Positions 1-7,703 of a stretch of DNA of 64,000 bases are shown in pieces (position 1 is the stretch's first letter; the number at the start of each line of letters is the position of its first letter). Both the position numbers and the translations under genes were made by a program. The DNA comes from Mesorhizobium sp. CAU 1732 (lineage in GTDB: Bacteria > Pseudomonadota > Alphaproteobacteria > Rhizobiales > Rhizobiaceae): NCBI RefSeq assembly GCF_039888675.1, contig NZ_JBDQQR010000001.1:1054001-1118000 (forward strand), read 5' to 3'. The notes beneath the pieces were generated by a model, which was not told the origin of the DNA, ran no database searches, and was given only the letters and a program-made list of their open reading frames with translations.

Positions 1-1011
1 CTCAAGGAGGCGGTGACCCGCATCCGCGCCGAAGGCGTCAACAAGGTGCTGTTGCTGTCGCATGTCGGCTTCCCGCGCGATCAGGAAATTGCAGCGCAGG
101 TCGAGGGCATCTCCGCCATCATCGGCGGCCACAGCCACACGCTTCTGTCCAATACCGAAGAGGGCGCGCCTGCCTACGCGACGATGGTCGAGAACCCGGC
201 CGGCAAGGCCGTGCCGATCGTCCAGGCCGGTGCCTATTCGAAGCATCTCGGCGACCTGTCGCTGACCTTCGACGAAGACGGTTACGTGGCAGAGGCGACC
301 GGCGACACGCGCATTCTCGATGCCTCCATCGAGCCCGACGCCGAGATCGAGGCACGCATTGCCGAACTCGCCGGTCCGATCGAGACCATGAAGGCGACAG
401 AGGTCGGCGAGGTGGCGGCCCCGATCGACGGCAGCCGCGAAACCTGCCGCGCGCAGGAGTGTCAGATGGGCGTGCTCGTCACCGACGCTATCCTCGCGCG
501 CACGGCCGACCAGGGCGTCACCATCGCCATCCAGAACGGCGGCGGCCTGCGTGCCTCGATCGACCAGGGCATGGCGACCGTGGGCGACGTGCTGTCGGTG
601 CTGCCGTTCCAGAATACCCTTGCCACCATGAAGCTCAAGGGCGCCGACGTCGTCGGATCGCTCGAGGCGGCGGTGAACGACGTCGAGAACGGCGCGGGCA
701 AGTTCCCGCAGGTCGGCGGCCTGAAATACACGCTCGACATGAATGTCGCGCCGGACCAGGGCCGCGTGAAGGACGTGATGGTCAAGGAAGGCGAGGAGTG
801 GGTGCCGATCGACCCCGAAAAGGTCTACGGCGTCGGCACCAACGATTTCATGCGCAAGGGCGGCGACGGCTACGCTCTCTTCGCGTCGGGAGCAATCGAC
901 CCATACGATTATGGCCCCGGCATGGAAGAAATCGTCGCCGAATACCTTGCCAACAACGCACCGTACCAGCCCAAGCTCGACGACCGCATCACGGTGATCG
1001 CGAAGAACTGA
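1..1011 (+). CDS. 5'-nucleotidase / bifunctional metallophosphatase, C-terminal part (5' end outside window)
   Basis: The frame is open from base 1, so the gene begins upstream. The visible 336 residues carry the end of the calcineurin-like metallophosphatase domain (GGHSH metal-binding motif, near visible residues 42-46) followed by the 5'-nucleotidase C-terminal substrate-binding domain (NGGGLRASID near residue 180, then NTLATMKLKGADV). Members hydrolyse nucleoside 5'-monophosphates, UDP-sugars or 2',3'-cyclic nucleotides, usually in the periplasm. The signal peptide cannot be seen here. The gene ends just before a strong hairpin. The last 24 codons plus stop recur in diverged form at 3014-3088. 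Confidence 0.92.
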   Translation, partial: LKEAVTRIRAEGVNKVLLLSHVGFPRDQEIAAQVEGISAIIGGHSHTLLSNTEEGAPAYATMVENPAGKAVPIVQAGAYSKHLGDLSLTFDEDGYVAEATGDTRILDASIEPDAEIEARIAELAGPIETMKATEVGEVAAPIDGSRETCRAQECQMGVLVTDAILARTADQGVTIAIQNGGGLRASIDQGMATVGDVLSVLPFQNTLATMKLKGADVVGSLEAAVNDVENGAGKFPQVGGLKYTLDMNVAPDQGRVKDVMVKEGEEWVPIDPEKVYGVGTNDFMRKGGDGYALFASGAIDPYDYGPGMEEIVAEYLANNAPYQPKLDDRITVIAKN

Positions 1012-1030
1012 GGGGGCTCAGGTGAACATG

Positions 1031-1058
1031 AAGAAGCCGGCGGAGACGCCGGCTTCTT
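1031..1058. terminator. Bidirectional hairpin terminator between convergent genes
   Basis: A perfect 12-bp stem (AAGAAGCCGGCG against CGCCGGCTTCTT) closes a GAGA tetraloop. It lies between the nucleotidase stop at 1011 and the end of the convergent LysR gene at 1074. The A/T-rich stem ends give a short T tract in both directions, so it probably serves both transcripts. Confidence 0.85.
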
Positions 1059-1073
1059 CCCAGGCGATCGATT

Positions 1074-1982
1074 TTACGCTGCGGTCGAGGATGCGACGAT
1101 CATCTCCCGCAACCAGCGCAGCGCGGGGTCGCTCCGGCGTCTGTTGTGCGAAATCTGGCTGAAGGGAATGGTGGGAAGCTGGATCGGCGGTGGAACGACG
1201 ATCAGCCGCCCGTCGTCCAGGGAGGATTTCAGGCTGCTCCGCGCCACGGTCAAAACCAGATCGGTCCCCGGAATCGTCTTTGGCGCGACGCTCCAATGCG
1301 GCATGATCAACGCGACGTGCCGGGCATACCCCGCCGCATGGATCGCTTCATCGATTTCCGTTGCTGCCTCGCCGTGAACGGCCACCAGCGCGTGAGGGCG
1401 GGCGAGATAGTTGTCCAGGTCGATCGACTGCGCCGATGGGGCAAGTGTCGCCCGGTCGACCAGGCAGGCGTAGTCGTCGACGAACAGAAGCTCGCAAAGG
1501 ATTTGCTCGGGCCGTGATGGAAACACCCCCAGCGCCAGATCGATGTCCCCGTCCATGACCGAGGCGATCATGCCCTCGCGGCTCAGTTGCGTGACGGTGA
1601 GATCGATATCCGGCGCCGAGCGCCGAAGCTCATGCATCAGTTTTGGCAGGACGATTTCCGCGCCGTAATCGGACATCGCCAGCCTGAAACTATGGCGTGT
1701 GCGGCCGGGCTCGAAGCTGTCAGGCCCCAGCACGGTGCGGATCTGGGAAAGCGCTTCATCCAGTGGCCTGGATAGCTCCATGGCCCTTATGGTCGGCACC
1801 AGCCCGCCGCCCTGCCTGGTAAACAGCGGATCGTCGAGCAGGGCCCGCAGGCGCGCGAGCGCATGGCTCACCGCAGGCTGGCTCATATTCAGGCGCAGCG
1901 CCGTGCGCGACACATGCCGCTCCACCAGCAATGCATTGAGAATGACGAGCAGATTGAGATCGATACCGCGAAGATTATTCAT
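1074..1982 (-). CDS. LysR-family transcriptional regulator
   Basis: A 302-residue protein with the LysR N-terminal winged HTH (residues ~4-62: RGIDLNLLVILNALLVERHVSRTALRLNMSQPAVSHALARLR, given here only as the recognisable pattern) and a C-terminal substrate-binding-like effector domain. The reading frame stays open well upstream, but family alignment starts at MNNLRGIDL; ATG at 1991 (MHDMNN) is the alternative. No strong Shine-Dalgarno is visible for either. It is divergent from the small DMT transporter at 2074, so it most likely controls that transporter and the VOC gene. The effector is not predictable. Confidence 0.9.
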   Translation of the reverse strand: MNNLRGIDLNLLVILNALLVERHVSRTALRLNMSQPAVSHALARLRALLDDPLFTRQGGGLVPTIRAMELSRPLDEALSQIRTVLGPDSFEPGRTRHSFRLAMSDYGAEIVLPKLMHELRRSAPDIDLTVTQLSREGMIASVMDGDIDLALGVFPSRPEQILCELLFVDDYACLVDRATLAPSAQSIDLDNYLARPHALVAVHGEAATEIDEAIHAAGYARHVALIMPHWSVAPKTIPGTDLVLTVARSSLKSSLDDGRLIVVPPPIQLPTIPFSQISHNRRRSDPALRWLREMIVASSTAA

Positions 1983-2012
1983 GTCGTGCATATTATGAGG
2001 GAAAGGATGAAT

Positions 2013-2029
2013 TTCAAATAAGTCATTTG
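2013..2029. promoter_or_regulatory. Candidate LysR operator (dyad)
   Basis: CAAAT-AAGTC-ATTTG forms an interrupted dyad in the 91-bp divergent region between the LysR start and the transporter start. Spacing fits the T-N11-A type of LysR box. This is inferred from position and symmetry only. Confidence 0.4.
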
Positions 2030-2073
2030 GATAGCTAGGAAGGAGGCCAACACGTTTTAGAAAGGCCCTTCCA

Positions 2074-2547
2074 ATGCAATCTGTCACGTTTTTTGCGGCG
2101 CTGTTGGCCGGGGCGTTGGTGCCGTTGCAGGCCGGCGCCAACGCGGCCCTCGGCCGGGCCTTGGGGCATCCGCTCTGGGCCACGATGATCTCGCTGGCGG
2201 TAAGCGCCATCTGCGTCCTGCCGATCATGCTGGCGCTGCGGGTGTCAGGCCCGTCTTTCGCCGGCCTTGCAAGCCAGCCCAGATGGATATGGGTCGGCGG
2301 GGTCGTGGGCGTCATCTACATAACCGCCGCCCTGATGCTGGCGCCCAGATTGGGCGCTGCCGGGTTTATGACCGCCGTCATCGCGGGTCAGGTCCTTGCC
2401 TCGCTCGCCATCGACTATTTCGGCCTGGTGGGGTTCGAAGTCAGGTCGCTCACCATCCCGCGTCTCATTGGCGCTGCCGTTGTCGTCGCCGGGGTTCTTG
2501 TCATGCAAGCTCCGAGCCTGTGGCGGCTGGCCCAGCCCGGCGCGTAA
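2074..2547 (+). CDS. DMT-family transporter, YdcZ/DUF606 type
   Basis: A 157-residue very hydrophobic protein with about five membrane segments and conserved small-residue patterns (GALVPLQAGANAALGRALGHPLWA near the N-terminus is summarised here; AGFMTAVIAGQVLAS mid-protein). This matches the short DUF606 branch of the drug/metabolite transporter superfamily, whose members are about 140-150 residues and often act as pairs. Substrate is unknown. It is divergent from the LysR gene and 23 bp ahead of the VOC gene, so the two are probably co-transcribed. Confidence 0.85.
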   Translation: MQSVTFFAALLAGALVPLQAGANAALGRALGHPLWATMISLAVSAICVLPIMLALRVSGPSFAGLASQPRWIWVGGVVGVIYITAALMLAPRLGAAGFMTAVIAGQVLASLAIDYFGLVGFEVRSLTIPRLIGAAVVVAGVLVMQAPSLWRLAQPGA

Positions 2548-2570
2548 ATCTCACGGAAAGGAAAACCACC

Positions 2571-3011
2571 ATGAACAAGCCCGATCAGATGGCGGAAACC
2601 CGCTACACGCTTGGCGAAAACGCGGTGCCGGTACAGGTGCGCATCGCGAGGCCGACCGACAAGCTCGCGGATGTGATCGCCTTCTATCGCGATGGCCTCG
2701 GCCTGCCCGAACTCGCCCGCTTCAATGCCCATGCCGGCTATGACGGCATCATGCTTGGCCTGCCCGGAAAGGCCGTGCACCTTGAGTTCACCCAGCACGG
2801 CGCAGGCAGCCCTTGCCCCGCTCCCAGCCTCGACAACCTCATCGTCCTCTATGTCACGGACCCTGCTGCCTACGGCCGGCTGAACAGCCGCATGCAGCGG
2901 ATGGGTTATACGCCGGTCGACCCGGAAAACCCCTACTGGCTTGAGCGCAGCTTCACCTACGAGGACCCGGATGGCTGGCGCGTCGTCGTCTGTCGTGAAA
3001 CCGGAATATGA
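2571..3011 (+). CDS. VOC-family protein (glyoxalase/bleomycin-resistance fold)
   Basis: 146 residues, with the two beta-alpha-beta-beta-beta modules of the vicinal oxygen chelate superfamily. Visible motifs are VRIARPTDKLADVIAFYRDGLGLPEL at the start (conserved FYRDGLGL), a central HLEFT, and the C-terminal DPDGWRVVV. The start was chosen for the GGAAAGG ribosome site 10 bp upstream. The family includes glyoxalases, dioxygenases and resistance proteins; no catalytic role can be assigned. Its TGA overlaps the ATG that begins the nucleotidase remnant at 3008 (ATGA), so the module ends exactly at that junction. Confidence 0.9.
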   Translation: MNKPDQMAETRYTLGENAVPVQVRIARPTDKLADVIAFYRDGLGLPELARFNAHAGYDGIMLGLPGKAVHLEFTQHGAGSPCPAPSLDNLIVLYVTDPAAYGRLNSRMQRMGYTPVDPENPYWLERSFTYEDPDGWRVVVCRETGI

Positions 3012-3088
3012 ACGCCGAATACCTCGCCAGTAACGCGCCCTACCACCCCAGGCTGGAGGGGCGCGTCACGGCGATCAAGTCGAACTGA
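3008..3088 (+). pseudogene. Remnant of a second 5'-nucleotidase gene, last ~25 codons only
   Basis: The frame from 3014 to the TGA at 3086-3088 aligns without gaps to the last 24 codons plus stop of the nucleotidase gene at 937-1011. I count 15 of 24 residues identical and 58 of 75 bases identical (shared residues include AEYLA, NAPY and the terminal N). Many differences are synonymous, so both copies seem to have evolved as coding sequence before this one was cut. Downstream at about 3110-3136 lies a degraded equivalent of the hairpin found after the intact gene. There is no ribosome site, and it is unlikely to make a functional product. Confidence 0.78.
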
Positions 3089-3149
3089 GGTAGGCGCTCG
3101 GACGAGATAGAAAGCAGGCGGAAAAGCCGACTTTTTCATGCGTGAAGCC

Positions 3150-3704
3150 TTATGGGCCGCACTGCCAGCGCCCGCTTAGCGTGCTGCTTGCGCCGTCCGC
3201 CCGCTGGTATGTGAGGTCCGCCGGACGTGGGGGGGATTCACCGCCGCCGGACGCCGGCCCGGTAAGCGCGATCTCGATCGTCTTGCCTTGACCGGTGAAG
3301 GTGGGGTCGTCGGCGATCCCGTTGAAGCCGCCGGGCGCGGCGATGCGTTCCACGTAACCCGAAACCTTCACGACGCCCTGCGCCGGCTCGTCCGAAGCCA
3401 CGATGCCGGTGGCGAACAGGATGGGCGCACCGTCCCCCGTCGAGAAGCTGCATGCGAGTTCGCCGGAGAGCGCTGCACCCTCGATGTCGCCCTGTGTCAA
3501 CTCATCGAGCTGGATGTCCGAGCCATCGCCCCCGGCCGCCTCCCCGCTCGAGGCGGCTGGCGCGGTGCTCTCTTCGGTTGCGGGCTGTTCTGCCGCCGCC
3601 TTTTCCGCAGGCGAGCAGCCGGCCAGAAGCGCGACTGCAAACAGCGCACCGGCGACTGTGGTCGCAAGCCGAGTGGGCGGAAAGGCGGTCAGGTTTGTGA
3701 GCAT
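3150..3704 (-). CDS. Predicted lipoprotein of unknown function
   Basis: 184 residues. The N-terminus is a lipoprotein signal (charged start, hydrophobic stretch, lipobox LLAGC with Cys near residue 29), followed by an Ala/Glu/Ser-rich low-complexity linker and a globular C-terminal domain with two cysteines. The start at 3704 is supported by AAAGGA upstream; the longer open frame lacks a signal peptide in the right place. Probably exported and lipid-anchored. No family recognised. The C-terminal domain (SGELACSFSTGDG, TLSGRWQCGP) resembles small beta-rich envelope proteins. It shares orientation with the MFS gene 103 bp upstream. Confidence 0.85.
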   Translation of the reverse strand: MLTNLTAFPPTRLATTVAGALFAVALLAGCSPAEKAAAEQPATEESTAPAASSGEAAGGDGSDIQLDELTQGDIEGAALSGELACSFSTGDGAPILFATGIVASDEPAQGVVKVSGYVERIAAPGGFNGIADDPTFTGQGKTIEIALTGPASGGGESPPRPADLTYQRADGASSTLSGRWQCGP

Positions 3705-3807
3705 GCGTCGTCCTTTGAATTCCGGTCCATTTGGGCGGAGGGTGACGGTTAGCGTCCGAGTGGGGCACGGATGGGGCGGGTGTCGTTTCGCGGCAAGCGT
3801 TACACGA

Positions 3808-4998
3808 TCATTCAGCCGAGGCACGTTCCAGCCGGCGCGCCCAAAGCGCCGCGACAAGCGCAATCACCGCAGACGCCAGCATGACGAGCAGGAGGGCATG
3901 GCGTGCGTTCTGCTCCGTCAACAAAGCGCCTGCTATCGACGACATCGTCGCACCGCCGGCGACGGATATCGCGCCCGCCAGCCCGGCCGCACTGCCGATC
4001 AATTTGGGTCGAACCGAAATAGCGCCGGCATTCGCACTCGGCATGGTCAGACCGTTGGACACGCCAACGAACAGACAGGGCCCAAACAGAGCCAGAACGT
4101 GATCGACGCCTGCGAAATGCAGGCCCAAGCCCAACATAAGGCCGACACAGGCAATAACGCGCCCCGCGATCAACGTCGTCGTCAGAGGATACCGGCTCGC
4201 GAAGCGTCCGGACAGGAAACTTCCCAACATAAAGCCCGCGGTGATCGACCCCATGTAGAGGCCGAGCATCGCCGGAGAGAGGCCAAAGGCGGAGCTTGCG
4301 GCAAGAGGCGCACCAGTGAGAAAGACGTAGAACGCGCCGACCGAAAACGCCATGCACAGGGCATACGCCCAGAACCGCTTGGACCCGAGCAACTCGGGAT
4401 AGGCACGGAACTGTTCAGCTATCGTACCTGAAGGGGTTCGGTTCGTTTCGCGCAGATCGACCCAGCACAGGGCGAACACGCCGACACCGAATATGGTGAG
4501 GAACCAGAAGCTTGCCCGCCACCCGAAGGCCTCGTCAAGCAGACCACCCAGGCTCGGGCCAAGCATGGGAGCCACGGCCCACGCCATCGCCACATAGCCG
4601 ATCCTGCTGGCTGCCTCCTCCTTGCCGGTCGTATCGCGGATGACTGCGAGCGACACCGCATAGGTGGGCGCGATAGTGGCCTGGATCATTCTGCAGGCAA
4701 GAAAGGTCCAGACGTCCGGAGCAATGATGCATCCGATCGTGGCAACGACGAAAATGGCCAGGCCCCACAGAATAACGGGGCGCCTTCCGAACCTGTCCGA
4801 CAACGGCCCCATGACGATCTGAAGACATGCCGAAACAGCGGCATAGGCGGCCAGCGCGATACCGATCAAACCGTAATCCACACCGAAGTCTGCCGCCATG
4901 TTCGGCAGGGACGGAAGGAAGATGGTGATGGGCAGGATACCAAGCGCCGAGATCAAGATCAGCGTGGACAGGCGGGGAGCGTGCAGGGGTTGTTGCAT
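3808..4998 (-). CDS. MFS drug exporter, DHA1 Bcr/CflA family
   Basis: 396 residues with 12 predicted membrane helices. The MFS signature GPLSDRFGRRPVIL lies in the loop after helix 2, and motif C-like glycine/proline residues (APMLGPSLGGLL) lie in helix 5, typical of proton-coupled drug antiporters of the Bcr/CflA/CmlA branch. Members export bicyclomycin, phenicols, sulfonamides and related compounds. The chosen ATG (MQQPLH) has no obvious Shine-Dalgarno; an in-frame ATG at 5073 would extend the protein by 25 residues encoded through the leader hairpin. Expression is probably governed by the leader peptide and hairpins at 5003-5141. Confidence 0.92.
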   Translation of the reverse strand: MQQPLHAPRLSTLILISALGILPITIFLPSLPNMAADFGVDYGLIGIALAAYAAVSACLQIVMGPLSDRFGRRPVILWGLAIFVVATIGCIIAPDVWTFLACRMIQATIAPTYAVSLAVIRDTTGKEEAASRIGYVAMAWAVAPMLGPSLGGLLDEAFGWRASFWFLTIFGVGVFALCWVDLRETNRTPSGTIAEQFRAYPELLGSKRFWAYALCMAFSVGAFYVFLTGAPLAASSAFGLSPAMLGLYMGSITAGFMLGSFLSGRFASRYPLTTTLIAGRVIACVGLMLGLGLHFAGVDHVLALFGPCLFVGVSNGLTMPSANAGAISVRPKLIGSAAGLAGAISVAGGATMSSIAGALLTEQNARHALLLVMLASAVIALVAALWARRLERASAE

Positions 4999-5002
4999 GT
5001 CT

Positions 5003-5110
5003 GTTCGAGGCGCCGTTTCGGTGAAGCAGGATTTCAGGCAAAAAAAAAGCCCTCGAACGTGTCGGGGGCGCATGGAGCATCGGGCTGGTGCCGTCAGGGT
5101 GCCATGCGCC
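5003..5110 (-). promoter_or_regulatory. Leader with four mutually exclusive hairpin segments before the MFS exporter
   Basis: On the minus-strand RNA four complementary segments occur in order. Segment 1 (5102-5110, GGCGCATGG) lies inside the leader-peptide codons. Segment 2 (5062-5075, CCATGCGCC running into CCCGA) is an exact 9-bp complement of segment 1. Segment 3 (5049-5058, GTTCGAGGGC) pairs with the second half of segment 2. Segment 4 (5003-5010, CCTCGAAC) is an exact 8-bp complement of segment 3 and ends 4 nt before the MFS start codon. 1:2 with 3:4, versus 2:3 alone, is the architecture of ermC-type attenuators. Confidence 0.7.
5040..5069 (-). terminator. Terminator-like hairpin with nine-U tract in the MFS leader
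   Basis: Minus-strand arms GCCCCCGA and TCGAGGGC (one C-A mismatch) close a five-base loop and are followed at once by nine U residues (A run at 5040-5048). Standing 42 bp upstream of the MFS start, it could end transcription before the gene (attenuator). It could instead only be the 2:3 alternative pairing of a translational attenuator. Confidence 0.65.
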
Positions 5111-5141
5111 AGCTTTCTACGATGATGATGGATGCGAACAT
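5094..5141 (-). CDS. 15-codon leader peptide, putative drug-sensing ribosome-arrest peptide
   Basis: ATG at 5141 opens MFASIIIVESWRMAP and stops at 5094-5096; GAGAGAG lies about 8 nt upstream as ribosome site. The peptide has the same length as the ErmAL1 leader (MCTSIAVVEITLSHS, from memory) and the same geometry at its macrolide-dependent stall: Ser4-Ile5-x-x-Val8 in the tunnel with a Glu codon next in the A site. A ribosome paused at codon 8 would reach to about nucleotide 37-38 of the ORF, opening segment 1 (nucleotides 32-40). Short and unannotated in most pipelines. The reading is inference from motif and RNA context. Confidence 0.68.
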   Translation of the reverse strand: MFASIIIVESWRMAP

Positions 5142-5327
5142 CTTGAGCTCTCTCGGTAAACCTTAAAGCTAGTCTGCGCCGCGCAAGACCGTCAACGCCT
5201 TAATTCCCGGAAAACAGGCGTCGAACGAACCAAAGAGGCAGACGGAGCGGGATCGCGACCTCGCAGGATAGGGCGGGCTTCAAACTTCCATCTGTCGCGT
5301 GGTTCGCGGCTGCTGTAATCTTCCGCG

Positions 5328-6389
5328 ATGGGACTGCGCCAGACGATAAGGTTCTGCGCCTCTGCGGACGGCACCCGCATCGCCGTTGCCTCATGCGGCA
5401 AAGGCCCGGTGATCCTGCGCGCGGCGCACTGGCTGAGCCATGTCGACTACGATCTCGAAAGTCCGGTCTGGCGGCCATGGGTGGAGGCACTCTCGGCCCG
5501 CAATAGGTTCGTTCGCTACGACCCGCGCGGCTGTGGTCTGTCGGACCGCCACGCCACCGACCTGACGATCGATGCCTGGCACGCCGACCTCGCCGCCGTC
5601 GCGGCAACGATCGAGGAGCCGCGCTTCGTAATCCTTGGCCTCTCGCAGGGCGGCGCGCTCGGTATCGTGTTCGCGCTCATGCACCCGGAGCGCGTCTCGC
5701 ATCTCGTGCTCGTCAACGCCTACTGTCAGGGCGCGCGAACACGCGCGCAGAGCGACGCCGAACGGCTGGAAGCCGAGACGCTGGTCAATTTCATCCGCAT
5801 CGGATGGGGCCGCGACAATCCTGCGTTCTGCCGGTTTTTCACCAACCTCTTCATCCCGGACGGCACGCCGGAGCAGCATCTCTGGTGGGGTGATCTGGAA
5901 CGCGAGACAGCCACCGCAGACGTCGCGGCGGAGCTTCTGTCCAACATGCAGGGGATCGACGTGCTGGACCTCGCCGCGCAATTGAACGTGCCGACGCTGA
6001 TCATGCACTGCCGCGGCGACATGCGCGTGCCTTTCGACGAGGGCTGCAAGCTTGCGGCCGCCATTCCGGGCGCACGGTTCGTGCCTCTGGAGAGCAAGAA
6101 CCACGTCATCCTGCCCGACGAGCCTGCCTGGGCCGTCTTCCACGCGGAACTCGCGGCATTCCTTGGGCAGGACCTGCCCGCACAGCCGCCGCAGGCCGTC
6201 CGCGACGCCGGATTGACGCCTGCCGAGAGCGCGATCCTGGAACTCGTTGCCGAAGGGCTCGACAACCGCACGATCGCCGAAAAGCTTGGTAAGCACGAGA
6301 AGACCGTCCGAAACCAGTTGTCGGCGGTCTTTGAGAAACTTGGCGTCCACAGCCGCTCGCAGGCAATCGTCAAGTCGCTGTCCCGTTGA
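5328..6389 (+). CDS. Alpha/beta hydrolase fused to a C-terminal LuxR-type HTH
   Basis: 353 residues. Residues ~1-275 are an alpha/beta hydrolase with nucleophile elbow GLSQGG (Ser106), a likely acid at Asp231 (CRGDMRVP) and His259 (KNHVI). Residues ~290-353 are a complete LuxR/GerE HTH (LTPAESAILELVAEGLDNRTIAEKLGKHEKTVRNQLSAVFEKLGVHSRSQA, pattern only). The catalytic triad appears intact, so the protein may hydrolyse or bind a small ester/lactone and regulate transcription. The closest concept is a one-component sensor with an enzyme fold as receptor. It is a single gene, 154 bp ahead of a methyltransferase. Confidence 0.88.
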   Translation: MGLRQTIRFCASADGTRIAVASCGKGPVILRAAHWLSHVDYDLESPVWRPWVEALSARNRFVRYDPRGCGLSDRHATDLTIDAWHADLAAVAATIEEPRFVILGLSQGGALGIVFALMHPERVSHLVLVNAYCQGARTRAQSDAERLEAETLVNFIRIGWGRDNPAFCRFFTNLFIPDGTPEQHLWWGDLERETATADVAAELLSNMQGIDVLDLAAQLNVPTLIMHCRGDMRVPFDEGCKLAAAIPGARFVPLESKNHVILPDEPAWAVFHAELAAFLGQDLPAQPPQAVRDAGLTPAESAILELVAEGLDNRTIAEKLGKHEKTVRNQLSAVFEKLGVHSRSQAIVKSLSR

Positions 6390-6543
6390 GGCAACGCCGG
6401 CACTTCGGGACATCTGCCCTTGCTGACAGCCGGAATTTTCACGCGATGCGGGACAACCGCCTCATGGCAGCCGACGCGCGAAACGGCATCGTTTCGACTT
6501 CGGAGCGGCGCGAGGCCGTCCCGCAAATCGGGAGGAATCCGAC

Positions 6544-7593
6544 ATGACGCAGATCGATGAAACCAAACTGAACGAACTGGTGGGCCGCGTACTCGGCGAC
6601 CTTGGCGGCGCTTTCGGCGTGCCGCTGGTGCGTATCGGTGACAAGCTTGGCCTTTACGACACTCTCAAGAAGAACGGCCCCGCGACGGCCGAGGAACTGG
6701 CTGCCTCAACCGGGTGCGCACCGCGTTACGTGCGCGAATGGCTCTCGGCGCAGGCTGCCTCAGGCTATGTCAGGCACGAGAAGGGACGCTTTTCGCTGAC
6801 GCCGGAGCAGGCATACGTCTTCGCCGAGCCCGACAGCCCGGTCAACCTCATCGGCGCCTTCGACACCGCTGCCGCAATGGGCGAGAATCAGGCGAAGGTG
6901 CAGGCCGCGTTCAAGACGGGCAAGGGCGTTGCATGGGGCGAGCAGGCAGGCTGCATGTTCTGCGCGGTCGCGCGGCTTTTCAGGCCCGGCTACGTCAATG
7001 CGCTGGTACAGGAGTGGCTGCCGGCGCTCGATGGCGTGGTCGACAAACTGAAAGCAGGAGCGAAGGTCGCCGATGTCGGCTGCGGCCACGGCCTGTCGAC
7101 GATCCTGATGGCGCAGGCCTTCCCGAAATCCCGCTTCACCGGATACGATTTCCATCCGGCCTCGATTGCCGCCGCCACCGCGCATGCGCTTGCGCACGGA
7201 GTTGAGAACGTCGCCTTCGAAGTTGGACGGGCTCAGGATTTTCCCGGCCGCGGCTTCGACCTGATCACCTGCTTCGACTGCCTGCACGACATGGGCGATC
7301 CTCAGGCCGCTGCGGCACACGTCCGCAAGGCATTGAGTGATGGCGGCACCTGGATGGTGGTCGAGCCGATGGCCGGAAACACGCTGGAGGACAACATCAA
7401 CCCCGTCGGGCGGCTCTACTATTCGGCTTCGACGATGATCTGCGTGCCTACGTCGTTGGCGCAGGAAACGGGCCTCGCGCTCGGCGCACAGGCCGGAGAA
7501 GAGCGGCTTGCGGATGTGATCCGCTCCGGCGGCTTCAGGACGATCCGGCGGGCAGCACAAACGCCACTGAATATGGTTCTGGAGGCGACGTGA
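6544..7593 (+). CDS. Class I SAM-dependent methyltransferase with N-terminal winged-helix domain
   Basis: 349 residues. Residues ~1-100 resemble the winged-helix dimerisation domain of O-methyltransferases (TAEELAASTGCAPRYVREWL). Residues ~165-290 form a Rossmann fold with motif I VADVGCGHGLSTILMA and the following acidic strand FTGYDFHP. GGGAGGA precedes the ATG. This arrangement is seen in bacterial methyltransferases annotated after plant COMT-like or SmtA proteins; the substrate is unknown. It is in the same direction as the hydrolase-LuxR fusion and could be one of its targets (inference). Confidence 0.87.
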   Translation: MTQIDETKLNELVGRVLGDLGGAFGVPLVRIGDKLGLYDTLKKNGPATAEELAASTGCAPRYVREWLSAQAASGYVRHEKGRFSLTPEQAYVFAEPDSPVNLIGAFDTAAAMGENQAKVQAAFKTGKGVAWGEQAGCMFCAVARLFRPGYVNALVQEWLPALDGVVDKLKAGAKVADVGCGHGLSTILMAQAFPKSRFTGYDFHPASIAAATAHALAHGVENVAFEVGRAQDFPGRGFDLITCFDCLHDMGDPQAAAAHVRKALSDGGTWMVVEPMAGNTLEDNINPVGRLYYSASTMICVPTSLAQETGLALGAQAGEERLADVIRSGGFRTIRRAAQTPLNMVLEAT

Positions 7594-7703
7594 GCCGGTA
7601 TCGCGGCGGCGGAGGTGTTTATGGACTTCGCCGCTGCACCCCGTTCCCGCCGACAATCAGCGTGAGAAGAATGGCATCACGGAGCTGGCGTCGCCGCCCG
7701 CCC

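Noticed and set aside
3008..3088. A 26-residue functional peptide overlapping the VOC stop
   Set aside because: The reading frame is better explained as the cut 3' end of a nucleotidase; it lacks its own ribosome site and a plausible fold.
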